A stretch of 64,000 bases of DNA, taken from assembly GCA_027475525.1 (NCBI GenBank), contig JAMWFC010000116.1, positions 2,293,826 through 2,357,825 on the forward strand, in the 5' to 3' direction. The stretch is from Macrolepiota albuminosa (lineage: Eukaryota; Basidiomycota; Agaricomycetes; Agaricales; Agaricaceae). Both the position numbers and the translations under genes were made by a program. Positions 24,896-36,856 of the stretch are shown piece after piece. The notes beneath the pieces were generated by a model that worked only from the letters and a program-made list of their open reading frames with translations, did no database searches and was not told where the DNA came from. Each line of letters starts with the position of its first letter. The first letter of the stretch is position 1.

Positions 24896-27827
24896 ATGAC
24901 CTCCAACGGAGCCTCATCCACCAATAATGGAACTCAAGTTAGATCGGCCGCCTTAGTCCCTACAAACAACGTCACAACTCTCGACGGTTTAAATGTCCGG
25001 GCAAGGATCGATCCTGCTTTAACGGTCGATGACGTGGTGAAGCAACTATGCATCAACTTGAAAATTAAGGAATCACCTGCCAATTTTGCTTTGAGAGACG
25101 AGACGGATGAACTTGTCACCAATGATAATCTGAGGAAGAAGATCAGAGGCAAGGTCAACCTCAAGTATGTGTCTTTTTCTCAACAGTTTTATAGAATACC
25201 AATTCGACCTGTAAGGCTTGTCAATGCACCATCTCGTGAGGCCAAGGAAATAGCAATTAAGCTCAGTCAGAGAAACGAGAGGAATCTAAAATTGACTTTG
25301 TTTACACTGCAGAAATTTATACGCGTATGGTTGATCATTTCTTCAATAGTCATAACCCCACGATAAATTATTTTTCAGGAGGATCAATTCGCTCAAGCGT
25401 TTATTGATCACAATGGCCTGCAAGAACTTGTCTCCGTGATTTTCGAATCAAATGGCAATACCTTAGCTGTGTGTCATGACAATGAACTTTTGGAGGTGCC
25501 ATTGACTTTTTTGTAGTACGCATTGACGGCAATGCAAAATCTAATGGAACTCGATTATGGTTGGGCGGCACTTGACAACGATTTCATTTTCAAAGTTGTC
25601 CAGATATTATCTTCTACCACCTCCCTTGTCAACGTCTGTCGCCCTGCGACTGCTATTTTGAAGAAACTCGTGGAGGCTGATCCTTTGAATGCGCCTGGAT
25701 TGCTGGTAGCAAGTTCGAGTCGGAGTCCTCCCCCATCACTACCTGGCTCAGTGTATCAATATGGATTCAAGGTGGTTTACACACAAATGCGGAAAGAAGA
25801 GAGGTTGCTAGAAACTGTTGTCAATCGGTTAGGGAGCGCAGATACAGCTATGGCGCAGTATAGGTATGGACGGACGTCGTGAATCAGCTTTGATTTGACC
25901 TGATCAATCTTCCTACTGTCTTGGACCATAGTATGATGCTCATTAACTCCTTGCTAATGCATGCAAGTGACACATGGTGGGAAGAATTTATCCATGATCT
26001 GGAAAGATTGAATGTACGAAAAGCGGTCATTGTGAGTATTTCCGAGTTCCCAGGGCATAAAAACAGTGCACACATTTTACGATTTTAGCGACTGATGTCG
26101 TTGCATATCATGGAGGATTTGACTTCATGCATCCTTGATTTCCAAGCCAACGTTGTTCGTGTTACGTATCGTAAGAAAACCACATTTGTGAATCCAGAGG
26201 TGGAAGCTTCACACGCCGCTGCTCTGGCCTGTATCTGGGCCAATTCAAAATTAGACGAGGAAACCGATAAGCAAGGTGGTCGCGTCAAGTGGCGGAAGTT
26301 AGGTTTCGAGACCGAGGATGTGTCACAGGAGTTTAGAGAAGTTGGTGTACTGGGTCTTGACTGTTTGGTATGTCGCATTCATGTTGCAATGTCTACTAAA
26401 CGTTTACTGTGTCGATATAGAAAAAATTTTCAGAAAATGATCCAGATTTTCCAAAGGTATGTTTTCTTTATCCATGGTTTCATGGCTGAATTCATCATTG
26501 TTCCATAGCTCGTGTTAGAACAACTCAGCCGGAGTTTGCAGCGTAGATGTTCCATTACCAAGGCTTCCAACGAAGTAGTGGAGCTTTTGTCTGAACATTG
26601 GGCTATTTTCGCTCCAGGATGTCAGTTGATCCCGTTCTTTCTGGTAGAATGTACTGATCATTTTCTTTGGTCTTCAGATTCAACATCAACGGCGTTTCAA
26701 CCTTTCTTCCTTGACTTTTACAGAGTCCATTCTCTAGCAACTCGCTTCTTCCTCCGAATGTGGACAGAGAGTGGCGCTGCAACGGAAGACTTCACGCGCG
26801 TATCCGCTCTGGTGCGCAGTCAGTATGTGCTACACCTTGTATTATCTCCCATATCCCTCATGACTATCCACAGAGTTAAGGTTGCTTTGCGGAGTGAGAA
26901 CGTTCGCCCTTGGTACGAGGTCGAACAAACTTTCAATGAACAGGAATATCGTGAGGTCAGGGACCGTCAAATGAAGGAATTGGAGTTGGAAGACGATATC
27001 CTTAGTAAAGTTCCCGTTCGGTGAGGCTATGACGACCTTCGGAATTTTTTTCTGATTAATCTGTTTTTTTTTGTTTATAGAAATCTACGAAACAAGCTTT
27101 ACAAGGAATCCTACGAGTTTGTTCGACAACAACGGATACAGTGCCTTGTGCAAGGTGCCTGGTTCGTTAATGCTTTACCTCAATCGTCACCGCGAGAAGC
27201 TGCTCGCAGACCAGGCCGTCCTTGGCGGTTCATGCGTTTGGTAAAATTCTTTTTCATTGGTGTCGAATTGAAAGTTTATGCTCCTTCTCTGTCAGGACAC
27301 CGGCTTGAAGTATATTCATTACGTCGACTCTGCCATCAAGTTTCCTGTTCGTAGTGGCCTTGAAGACCTTCCTGAGAGAATTGATGTGTCGATGATTAGT
27401 GAGATTGCCACAGCAACATGCGCCCCACCGCCAAACGTTCTAAGAGACGAGAATGGTCTTCCACCGACTTCTCCTCTCATTCCGTCACCCCTTTCATTTT
27501 CTCTGTTAAGTGCTCATGAGGGTTCCTTGGCAGACCAGATAGCTCCTGACCAGTCCCGGTGGGCTGATTGGACTGACGGGTTGAACATGCTGAGGAGAGA
27601 TGGAGGACACGTTTCTTCGAAAGAAACAGCGAGCTTCGTTCAAGCCCTTACGGAAATTGGCTTGAAGATCAAACTTTTAGGTGATTCTTCAAGCTGGCCT
27701 TGCAATAGCTAACTATAATTCTGAACTCGTTGTAGATCTTTCGGCAGAGAAAGTCGAGATACCTAGTGGCCTCGTTGCAGGTCCGCCTCCAACTAACACG
27801 GATTTTTTCTTCTCGGACTTATTGTAG
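24896..27827 (+). CDS. ELMO/CED-12 domain protein
   Basis: At least 12 exons. The translation starts MTSNGASSTNNGTQVRSAAL and contains an N-terminal RBD-like fold region (LTVDDVVKQLCINLKIKESP), armadillo-type helices (IALKLSQRNERNLKLTLF type, LVSVIFESNGNTLAYALTAM QNLMELDYGW), the ELMO core (SLHIMEDLTSCILDFQANVV, REVGVLGLDCLKNFSENDPD, RSLQRRCSITKASNEVVELL SEHWAIFAPG, FFLDFYRVHSLATRFFLRMW) and a C-terminal PH-like region (ESYEFVRQQRIQCLVQGAWF). ELMO proteins pair with DOCK-type Rac GEFs to control polarised growth. Reading frame is continuous through all splice sites, in contrast to the neighbouring MTHFR gene. Convergent with MTHFR. Confidence 0.88.
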
Positions 27828-28198
27828 AGGACGGAGGACATTGCCCTTTTGTACCTTGTATGTAACTCGTAGTTCAGGTTTCTCTGACTCTGAAGAGTAT
27901 CTCGATGTAGTTAACTATTATCATTTCGTGTTGAGACCGAAACGACGAATGATTACCAGTATACAGGTATGATGCAGTTGATGCAAGGTAGTATAATGTA
28001 GGTGCAATGCGTGAGGATGTGAGATGTGATATGTATGAGTGGTGGGTTATTGGTATGTCAGTATCCAGGAAATCGTATAAAAACGAGGGGTTGAACCCCG
28101 AATGCAATCTATGAAAGAGTGATGAGAAATCATAACCATAATACATCAACGAGAAATAAGCAAGGGAGGAGGTCATGACTGTAGGCAATTGATGCCAA
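27828..28198. other. convergent 3' region
   Basis: About 370 bp between the stops of the ELMO and MTHFR genes, holding AT-rich and TG-rich DNA; no gene seen. Confidence 0.5.
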
Positions 28199-30518
28199 TT
28201 ATATGCCATTGACAATGGGTGCAGCATTGAGGGCACGATATTCCTCCCCCGCCAGGAAGAATGGCTTGAAGATGGCGTCTTGATCTTGGAAGTCGTTATG
28301 AACAACGTTAACTAGGAATGAAGTCTCCATGAAATCAGAGATCAGTTTCCTAGAAGGGGAACCTTCGTCGTAAATCTGAGCCCACTGCTGCCCTAGCTCA
28401 TAAGCTTCATCCTATAGATCAGTTTCCTAGAAGGGGAACCTTCGTCGTAAATCTGAGCCCACTGCTGCCCTAGCTCATAAGCTTCATCCTATTAGTGTTC
28501 CTTAAGAAGTAATCAAAACAATGAAGGGAACAAACGTGCCTTCCATGCCATGAAGCTGATAGCCTCGACGATAGTGGGCTGGACAATTTCTTTACCGGGG
28601 AATACGCCCCAAGTTACGGCGTTAGGACCATCAGAATGAGTGTTCGTCTTCAAATCACCGCGATTGTTGATAACATAATACGTGATGTTGCTGTCCCGCT
28701 CTATATACTTGAGAAGGAGGTCAAGAAGGGCGGAATTAACGAAGAATTCCAGGTAAGCCTTTTAGCGGACATTAAATCTATTGAAGCACATGATAAATTA
28801 TGACTGTTGCATACCTTTTGGTAAACGTATCCGTTACTTGGACCCCAACCATGTATTTTATCGTCACTTCGAGCGCCATTCACGGCCGGCTGAGAATTGA
28901 TCGTAAAGAAACCCAGCTCATTCATCCGTGCGAGTTGTAAAGAGATAACGCCTGTCTCCGAAGATGGCGCCTGGTCAGACCAGGGAAGAGCTGCGAGCTG
29001 TTTTGTGCAAAAACGTGAAAAAAGCGATGCGATGTCAGAGAGGGAGGTCGGATATCCCCAAAGTTTAACTGCATCTTCTATCTAGAAGTGGTTGAGAGAA
29101 GATATCGGAGTGTAATCAATACGATGCATACCGAGCGTCTGAACCATACACCATACCCATCCAATTCACCATAAGCCGGGCTCCTCGAATCGCCGAAACG
29201 TCCGTTCGGATACTCGTCCCAGTTCTCTGTGCGTGAGATGTACGATTTCGTCCTGTTTGCCCAGAAGATGGGGCGGATGGTTTCCTGCCGCCTGTTGGGA
29301 GTGAGGGACTAGACGAATAGTTAGACCAGAAAAGAGATAGAGACGATGTTTCAGTTACCTGTCGCCAGGGTAGGGGTTTAAGGGTTTCCACCCGAGGAAC
29401 TAGATTAAGCTCCTCCAAGAGCATCTTTGTCGCCTTTTCAAGGTTCATAGTGTAAAAGTGCAACCCGAGAATTCCGAGGTCTTCTTTCAGTATACGTCTA
29501 CACATATCGGCCACGAGTTTAGTCCCTATTGCTCTAACTTTCTCGTCGTCATTCTTGTAAGGTTCTAGAGCATCCATGAAGAATTGTGGTATGATAGTTT
29601 TCGCCAAACTCGTCGCACGCATGAAGCCATTCCAGGTCTGAATTGGAGCGATGCCTGGAACAATAGGGACAGTGATTCCAGCCGCACGAACAGCCTTAAC
29701 CCAGTCAATGAAAATCTCGACATCGTAGAACATCTGAGTGAAAATGAAGTTAACGCCAGCATCGATTTTCTCCTTGAGATATTTCATCTCGAGATCACGC
29801 TCTGCAGGGGGCAGAAGTTGAAACTGAGGGAAACCTGGGACGGCGATGTCGAAATAGTCGCCATAGTTCTTGCGAATGTGTCGTACAAGGTCAATGCCAT
29901 GTACAAAGCCACCTTCCACTGCCTCCCATTCTTCTTTGCCTGCTGGTGGGTCACCTCTCAAAGCAAGAACGTTTCTGCATCCATGGTCTTTTGCCTCCTG
30001 GATTGGGAATAGATGAATGGCTTGACAATAAGCATAATTGGATCGCTCACTCGTAAGGCAATGTCGACTTTCTCTTTGGGCATATTGGTGCACGTTAGGT
30101 GCATACAAGTCTCTATTCCAATCAGACCTTGACACGTCTTAACCATTTCAGAGGTCAGGTCGGATGTTCGTCCACCTGCGTTCCTAAAAAGAAATCCATC
30201 CTGATTACTCCAAAAAAGTACTGAAAACCCTCACCATCGGATGTTCGTCCACCTGCGTTCCTAAAAAGAAATCCATCCTGATTACTCCAAAAAAGTACTG
30301 AAAACCCTCACCAGTTATGTCTATAAATTCGGTCCCAAGGCTCTCATGCGCTCTATGCGGTCCAAAAGATTTTGCAAGCCCTGAACATACTATCATCGCT
30401 CTTGGGCAGTTCGAGTCGACATCCACCATACCTGGGCTGTCCGAGGTGGGAAGTACTCAAAAGACCACCATATTTTGCCCTCCTTTTGTTGTTTCTCAAT
30501 CTTCTGGCTGACTTTCAT
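28199..30518 (-). CDS. MET13: methylenetetrahydrofolate reductase
   Basis: Nine or so exons. N-terminal FAD/folate barrel: [88 protein letters not shown] and [13 protein letters not shown]-terminal eukaryotic regulatory domain: [40 protein letters not shown] and [20 protein letters not shown]. It makes 5-methyl-THF for methionine synthesis in the cytosol. Start ATG at 30518. The frame breaks at 30337 (LG then TEFIDIT) and at 30313/30314, each consistent with one missing base. The intron before [14 protein letters not shown] begins with GC (GCACGT at 28539). Three 77-bp duplications lie in or next to the gene (28339 in the last exon and adjoining intron, 30160 at exon 2/intron, 30481 over the start). 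Confidence 0.92.
28339..28492. repeat. 77-bp tandem duplication (28339/28416)
   Basis: Duplicates the first coding bases of the last MTHFR exon ([20 protein letters not shown]) and ends near the acceptor of the preceding intron. Confidence 0.97.
30160..30313. repeat. 77-bp tandem duplication (30160/30237)
   Basis: Covers an MTHFR intron with parts of both flanking exons. One base added at 30313/30314 restores ITW across the splice. Confidence 0.97.
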
Positions 30519-30634
30519 TCGTGACGTGGGGAAATGGGGGAAAGGGGAGAGAGCAAATCCTTTTGTTGTTTCTCAATCTTCTGGCTGACTTTCATTCGTG
30601 ACGTGGGGAAATGGGGGAAAGGGGAGAGAGCAAA
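30481..30634. repeat. 77-bp tandem duplication (30481/30558)
   Basis: Duplicates the MTHFR start codon and the first 12 or so codons, so the second ATG (30595) is a spurious upstream start. Confidence 0.97.
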
Positions 30635-31301
30635 TAAACGATGGAAGCTGTGTCCGTATAAATAAATTTGGAACATGCCCATCAGATCTGAGATGATCGT
30701 ACTGACTGGAATACTTTTCTGAGTAAAGACTTCCGTACATTAATCCTCCTTTTTGGCAGCTCGGGCATCCCTTAGTCGACTTTCGATCCACGCCTGTGCC
30801 CAACAAACATTGTACTTCTGCTTCTTTATGAGGACGTAAGGACGTGATTTGCATTTTAACACACTCCCGCCTGTGCCCAACAAACATTGTACTTCTGCTT
30901 CTTTATGAGGACGTAAGGACGTGATTTGCATTTTAACACACTCCCGATCTCGGTAAATATCGGTCCGCGATTAGATCATGCGATTTAGCTATTCCCATCC
31001 ATTTCTTCACGCTGTGCATCAAAGCTCGCATTAATTAGAAAGAGTAAGTCCACTGAATATAATCCAATCACAAGGCTTTAAAAATTCAACTACTTGAAAG
31101 AAAATTCGGCCGATGATTTTACGTTGCCTCACAACACATTCAGAAAACACAGATACAATACTAGCAGAAGAGCACATTAAAAGGAAGAGTACATATAGAG
31201 GAGACGGTGGGAAAAACTTGACTTGTACAACAACAGATGAGAGAAACTTTACGACTAAATTGAAGATAAGAACTCACAAGTGGTTGAACATTGTACAGCC
31301 G
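30519..31301. other. intergenic, holds duplications at 30558 and 30791
   Basis: 5' flank of MTHFR and 3' flank of the DUF202 gene. Apart from the 77-bp copies no motif or frame is supported. Confidence 0.5.
30791..30944. repeat. 77-bp tandem duplication (30791/30868)
   Basis: Identical adjacent copies 30791-30867 and 30868-30944 in non-coding DNA upstream of MTHFR. Confidence 0.97.
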
Positions 31302-31734
31302 TCAATGCGCAGCGAGAAGGACAATGCAAGTCGCGAAGACAGCGACAACAACAACAGTCATTATGGCAAGGTGTAGGCTTTTGAAATTGAACGTTCAGAA
31401 ATTGGACATGAACAAAATGAGTGCCATACTTTACTCCAACCAGAAAAGCTCGCATATCTCTCAAATCGCGATAGCCTGTGAAATATCCCCAAGCTCCGGC
31501 AACGACTGTTGCCAAAGAGGCAGCCAGCTCTACACCAGAAAGCGGCAAGCTTATTGAATCCTCTGCCTTTGAAGGCGTTCCTTCAGGTTCAGGGACCAGA
31601 CGGGTACGCAACAAGAGGGAAGAAGATAGGAGGGAAAGTAGGAGAGCAAGTTTCAAATGCGACAAAAGATTGCGTTCTAGCATACAGAAGTCTCTGGCAG
31701 TACTTCCAGTGTTAGGAACCACATTGTATCTCAT
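31302..31734 (-). CDS. DUF202 small membrane protein
   Basis: Two exons, 31430-31734 and 31302-31377, with a 52-bp intron. It reads MRYNVVPNTGSTARDFCMLE RNLLSHLKLALLLSLLSSSL, then VELAASLATVVAGAWGYFTG YRDLRDMRAFLVG and, after splicing, LAIMTVVVVAVFATCIVLLA AH. The ARDxxxxERNLLS-type motif followed by three hydrophobic helices is the DUF202/YidH pattern; fungal members include small vacuolar or plasma-membrane proteins. Without the splice the frame would run into a Cys-rich nonsense tail, which supports the intron. Start ATG chosen because the conserved motif begins 13 residues later. Function unknown; partners such as the VTC complex share this domain, but no SPX or VTC part is present here. 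Confidence 0.82.
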
Positions 31735-31840
31735 TGACGTGTATACGTGACGAGAAATCGAGCGAAGTCTCTGGCAGTACTTCCAGTGTTAGGAACCACA
31801 TTGTATCTCATTGACGTGTATACGTGACGAGAAATCGAGC
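31687..31840. repeat. 77-bp tandem duplication (31687/31764)
   Basis: Duplicates the first 16 codons and the start of the DUF202 gene, leaving a second, spurious start region upstream. Confidence 0.97.
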
Positions 31841-32062
31841 GTAGGCAATTTTCCGCGTATGAGACTCGCGGATCTTGCAGGTATTAGAACAACTCAGATG
31901 TGAACTATCATACTCCGATGGCCATAATCACTGCCAACGGTCACGTGTAGTTCGCGTTTGTACAACTATTTGGTTCAAGTTGGTTTTCCCTTTCTAACTA
32001 CTCTTGACGACTCTTGACGACTTTGACGCAAACGACGAGACTGAGCACAGCTTACATCATAT
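31735..32062. other. divergent promoter region
   Basis: About 330 bp between the DUF202 gene and the 32.1-kb gene. It includes the second 77-bp copy and a CACGTG E-box core near 31942; whether that is used is not known. Confidence 0.4.
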
Positions 32063-34137
32063 ATGGGGTTCTTGAGACGCATATTCTCACTTGGCAGCAA
32101 GAAGAACAAGAAACAGCATCCCAACGATGCTCACAATGTAAATGCCAAGCTACGTGCCCTTGAAGAGGAAGAGCATGAAGCCGCCATAGGTCGCCTTCTG
32201 CGTTCCTCATCGACGCGCTACACAGTGGTCTCTGAAGTTGAATATTCATCATTACCTCCTTTACGTGAGCTCTTATCTGCCTCACCAGATGATGCATGCT
32301 GAAGGTCGGAATGTAGCTCATCCAATAAATGACCTTCTTCAAGCTCCAGACGCAAATGCCATACGAACCCGTGGAGAATCTACGACTAGCATTGCGAGCA
32401 GCACAATCAGCCGCCGCGGTACATATAGTGTGACGGTCCACAAACGTCAGCAACACACCCCTCCATACTCGCAAAAAACCCATTCAGGCTCTATCGACGA
32501 TGCGTCGGTGAACGAGCATATATCTGACGAACTTCAAACCAAGGAAGTCTCTTCTCATCTCCTTGAGCTTCGCTCGCATCCCTCTGTTGCTAGTCTGCTT
32601 TCCATGTACGATGACCACGGCCGTATTCCGGATGAAGCCTTTTCGAATAGTCTTCCTTCTCCTGAGAAACATGAACGCCCACAAACTCGCAGGAATGGGT
32701 CCACTTTACGTGAATTACTGGGTGAAACTGCTGGCCTGAGTTCAAGGATGAACGCCCACAAACTCGCAGGAATGGGTCCACTTTACGTGAATTACTGGGT
32801 GAAACTGCTGGCCTGAGTTCAAGGATCGATAATGGAGCTGGCTCCATAGAGGGTGATATCTCATGGGCCGAGCGATACTTGGGGTGTGTGCATTATCTCT
32901 TGCATTGTCTCATGTATTTACTTTTGACAGTGAGGGCGACAGCGGATCGTCTGCTACATCCTCCGTCGACCTTCCTACTCCCTCTACCCCTAGTAGCAAC
33001 CAGAACAATGACCTTTCATTTAGGGCGGACTATGAATACTCTATGAATGCGTATGAAAATCCGGACATTTCATCCATGGAAGTGGAGTTGAGCCTTGCCG
33101 ACTCCATTATTTCCGCTGACATTGAAGCCATGGAGGAACCCTATAAACACTCTGATCCAACCACTCCTCAAAGGGCTTCACAGGTCTTTCAATTCCTGAC
33201 TGAGCGAAGACGTTCCGCATACAGTGACCAGCGAGACCGTTTCCCATCTGAACATCCCGATGCACTCAGTGTTTCATCTCATAGAGTATCTTTGAGTCCA
33301 AGCTATGAAGGCCATTCGCACTTTTCCGATGATTCCATTGAAGTGACGGACCCCACCTGTTCCGCGACGCCCATGCGACCTCTCAGCCATTCAGATGATA
33401 GCATCCAAACGAGTTTAGCCTCGGGGTCTCAATCTGTTAGCAACGCTCTGACAACAAATGCTCCGGCAAATGCCGTTGAGACTGTATGGGTCGCCCCCAA
33501 TGGGCGAAGAATGGATAATGTCATCGATGCACCAGCAAAGGTTATTATAACAGCACCGACCCCAGGAAAGAATGCTACACCGAGCCGTATTCCCCGTGGC
33601 CCGAGGCCCCATTATAGGAGGTCGTCGTCGAGCAGCAATAAAGTAAAACGCATATCCACACTGACACCGAGAGAGATGAATGCTGAAGTCTCCCCGACAC
33701 ATTGGGGTGATTCTTTCACTCCTGTTCCTCCCAAGCATCGACAGAAACGAACGCCTTCAGAAAGTTCGTCATCTTCCATGCACTCGCGCAACATCGAGAT
33801 AGGTCCACCCACTCGTCTCTCGAGGAGAGGAAGTAACATTCGGTCTATTCATACTGATGTCGACAAGGAGAATGGCTCCCAACTCTCTGTCCGCCCCACA
33901 CTTCCTTCGACTCCGATGCGCCCCAAGTCTGAATCTAAATCGCTCTTTCGAACAGCAGTGACGCCATCGATGTTCCGTCCACCCTCTGGGAGTACACCCT
34001 CCCCAGCATCTTCTTCGGAGCTGTCTCCTGTAGGTAAACAGCTGATGACGGATATCCGGAAGCAACGTACTAAAGCTCGAGATGCCGAGCGTCGAAGGAG
34101 CGGGGCAAAGTTCGGTTATCGCTCGTCGAAAGTATAA
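32063..34137 (+). CDS. disordered hypothetical protein
   Basis: Three exons, 32063-32264, 32317-32883 and 32931-34137. It starts MGFLRRIFSLGSKKNKKQHP, a basic amphipathic N-terminus that could bind membrane, followed by a short helix (NAKLRALEEEEHEAAIGRLL RSSSTRY). The remainder is Ser/Thr/Pro-rich with many SP/TP sites and ends with a basic helix (KQLMTDIRKQRTKARDAERR). The C-terminal TPxK/RVTPSMFRPP-like stretch resembles cell-cycle kinase targets. The 77-bp duplication inside exon 2 must be collapsed to keep SSRIDNGAGSIEGDISWAER in frame; no extra base is needed there. No named domain; conserved hypothetical in style. Confidence 0.8.
32671..32824. repeat. 77-bp tandem duplication (32671/32748)
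   Basis: Lies inside exon 2 of the 32.1-kb gene. Collapsing it to one copy restores the frame exactly, without a missing base. Confidence 0.97.
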
Positions 34138-34464
34138 GTTATGAACATTACGATTATTGCTGCACTTTCTCTATGTTGCCTTTTTAAGTCGGACGGTCGC
34201 ATCCGCCATTTTCATGAACTCTTCTTTCATATTGCTATTCCGTGTTCTCGTTACTTCTAATACCGAGTCTCGCATCTGCGCTAGTAGTAGATGAACCAAG
34301 TAGTTACGTTCTGTCCTCAGGCCTCAACGTTGAAGGTACGATATGTAGATCAAGTTTGCATCCGATCACAACAAGGGCTTGACGCGTGATACATTGTCCT
34401 CGTGAACTGTGACAACAAGGTCACCCGTGAACCCCCCGAACGGCCCTTTGACTGACGGAAGACA
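34138..34464. other. intergenic between two co-directional genes
   Basis: About 330 bp: 3' flank of the disordered protein gene and promoter of the CDC27-type gene. No motif seen. Confidence 0.45.
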
Positions 34465-36513
34465 ATGTCGTCCACGCCAATCACCGACTATTTGACGAAG
34501 CAAATCTTTATTGAAAGGAATGTCGTAAGTGGTTTTTAGCTCGACGAGGGCACTAATTGCCCACTTTCACAAGGTCACATATCGTTCTCTCAGCAGGGAG
34601 CTACGCCTTCATGTCAATACCGCGAAAAAGTAAGTCATTCAATCTCAGGGAGCTTACTTTCCTCTGATAGACGCAGTGAACTAGCTGTATATCATGAGAA
34701 CGCCCCGTATCGGTCACAAACTTCTTATGCCACGTACCTCGTTTGTGGCGAAATCGACCCTCCTTATGTGGATGACATGAACGTGGACTATAGTCAGGGA
34801 AAAGACGACGAGGGAGATTTTGAAGATGATGGAGATGAGGTGCCACAGACGAAACTCTTGCTCGTGAATGAGCCTGACCTCCAAAGTGCGTGCCCATGGT
34901 TTTCTTATTATTGGCTTATAAACGTGCTCAGACGCGAAGTCTCAATTCACGCATATAAATTCAATACATATATATAGTTTGTCGCCTTCCCCGCTACGCG
35001 TAAACTCATGCCTCCTCGTTCTAGAAATCTCAAGTCTGATACTTGCTAATTTAGGATGCTGGTCACATTTGTGCACCAACAGAACTCGTACGCGCGGTCG
35101 ACCGCGGGAAAGATGCGAAGGAGATGATAAAGATTTCTGGTAAGATCGTTGGTGCGAATATCAAGGTGGATTGTTTCTGGCTACCAGCTGCGGAACCTGC
35201 GTTGACGCTTCCAAGGTTGTACAATCAACCTCAAAGGGAGCGAAATCGACGCGTCAACCTGTTGCTGGGCCCTCGAGATCGAAGCCATCCAGATCAGCGC
35301 CCGATGAAGCTAATGAGAAGGAGTCCACTACTGATTCGAAGGAACAAAACAAAATCGAGATAGACAAGTTGAAAGACAAACCTAAGGCAACTGGAAAGCT
35401 TGACTTTTCGAAGGCCAAACAGAAGGAAAAGAAGTCGGACACATCTGTGGAGCCCGTGAAGGGTAAGAAAGAAAGTCTTAGAGAAGAATCGAAGGAGAGC
35501 AAGGTTAAGGAGAAAGGAAAAGAAAAACTTGCTCCAGTCAAACCTAGTAAATTGACAGAACCTGCAAAGGTACGTTTCAAGGTCTGGACATAATTGGACG
35601 GTCATAATCCGCTTTGCAGAGGGGCATGAAAAGAAAATCCGCTCTGGGAATATCAGATTCAGAGGAGGCTGAAGAACCTCCAAAAGCGGTATCGAGGCGC
35701 GCTTCGCCACTGCCGGAAGACGTACGTGTAAAAGGACGTACGCTTATCTCGGACAGCGAGGATGAAATCACCAAACCTGTGCTCAGGCAGCGAAAAAACC
35801 GCACTGCGGTAGCTCTCGAGTCTGACAATGAGGAAGTGCTTGCTATGATGGACGTTGATGACGGTAGGTATTTTCAAACGGTTAAATGCACTCCTTGATT
35901 ATTCGCTTTCAAGACCAAGTGACACGCGTTTCACGAGATAAAGATAGCGATAGCATGCTTGATAGAGAACAGGAAGATGAAGAAGAGAAGCCGGCCTCAG
36001 TTGATGAGGACGTTGATATGGATGATATCGTGCCGAAGGTAAAGCCTAGAAAACGTGCCCCAAAGAAGGTGATACCCGTCGGAAAGAATGGCTTGAAGAA
36101 ACGAAGGGTGGTCAAAAGTAGAAGTCGGGTTGACGAAAAGGGCTACATGGGTGTGTTTCCCCTTTCTTTTCTCCGATTTTGCATCGTTATTTATTCCTCC
36201 ATTCCTCGTAGTTTTTGAAGACTACTCAGAGTACGAATCTGTTGACGAAGAAGAACCTGGACCTGCAAGTGTCAAGGCTAAAGCCAAAGCGAAGGCAGAG
36301 GAGGGCGATGATGAGTCTGCTCCTCTTGCGAAACCCCCGAAGAAAACGGCGGCACAGAAAGAGCCACTCAAGGGGAAGGGGGCAGAAGCTGGAGGGACAA
36401 AGGGACAAAAGCAGGGAAGCCTGGCGGGTTTTTTTACGAAACCTGGGGGTACAAAAGGGGGACAAAAGCAGGGAAACCTGGCGGGTTTTTTTACGGCTAA
36501 GCCCAAGAAGTAA
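34465..36513 (+). CDS. DNA polymerase delta subunit (Cdc27/Pol32/POLD3 type)
   Basis: Nine exons. N-terminal winged-helix part: MSSTPITDYLTKQIFIERNV, VTYRSLSRELRLHVNTAKKR and SELAVYHENA, then YLVCGEIDPPY and, after the intron, AKSQFTHINSIHIYSLSPSP (the POLD3 fold that binds the B subunit). The middle is a long Lys/Glu/Ser-rich, disordered linker with acidic patches. The C-terminus has two PCNA-interacting boxes in tandem: QGSLAGFFTKP and QGNLAGFFTAKPKK, the last ending two residues from the stop. Subunit of polymerase delta in lagging-strand synthesis and repair. Symbol not given because yeast (POL32) and fission yeast (cdc27) names differ. Start at 34465 fits the family. Confidence 0.88.
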
Positions 36514-36552
36514 TGCGGACGCCTTGCATGAGTCAGTGTTATCTGAGGGGAC

Positions 36553-36856
36553 GGACGATCTGTCTTATTCGATCCAGGTCCAGGAGCAGTCCAGACTCCC
36601 GGAAATGAATTCCGAAGAATATCTTTGGAAATAAATAGATATAAATACATAGATTTGGAAACAAATAGAGCGCGTAAATTCCATCTTTGGAAACAAATAC
36701 CCCCTTTGGAAAAAATAGAACGTAAATACAGTGTTTGTTAGGCTTTGTTAGGGTTAGTTGGTTAGTTAGTTAGTTAGGGATTGTTAGGGTTAGTTAGGGT
36801 TTAGAGATCAGCCTTCTGTCCCTTCATTTGATCCTATCGAATAAGACAGATCGTCC
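36553..36856. mobile_element. small insert bounded by 21-bp inverted repeats (MITE-like candidate)
   Basis: The 21 bases at 36553-36573 are the exact reverse complement of 36836-36856. The ends bracket about 260 bp that hold several imperfect TTTGGAAACAAATA units (36629-36720) and a TTAGGG-rich block. It has no coding capacity. No flanking target-site duplication was clear. It could be a small non-autonomous element or a hairpin-forming 3' region of the CDC27-type gene. Confidence 0.45.
36737..36805 (+). repeat. interstitial telomere-like repeats
   Basis: Four exact TTAGGG units (36748, 36774, 36784, 36794) are mixed with GTTAG/TTAGTTAG variants. TTAGGG is the common fungal telomere unit. 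The block lies inside the inverted-repeat insert, far from any chromosome end visible here. Confidence 0.7.

Noticed and set aside
31930..31950. E-box (CACGTG) as a regulatory site
   Set aside because: A single six-base core without context is expected by chance; only mentioned in the promoter entry.
35254..35710. Phe/Leu/Ser-rich minus frames that look membrane-like
   Set aside because: Antisense to the Lys/Glu-rich linker of the polymerase delta subunit.
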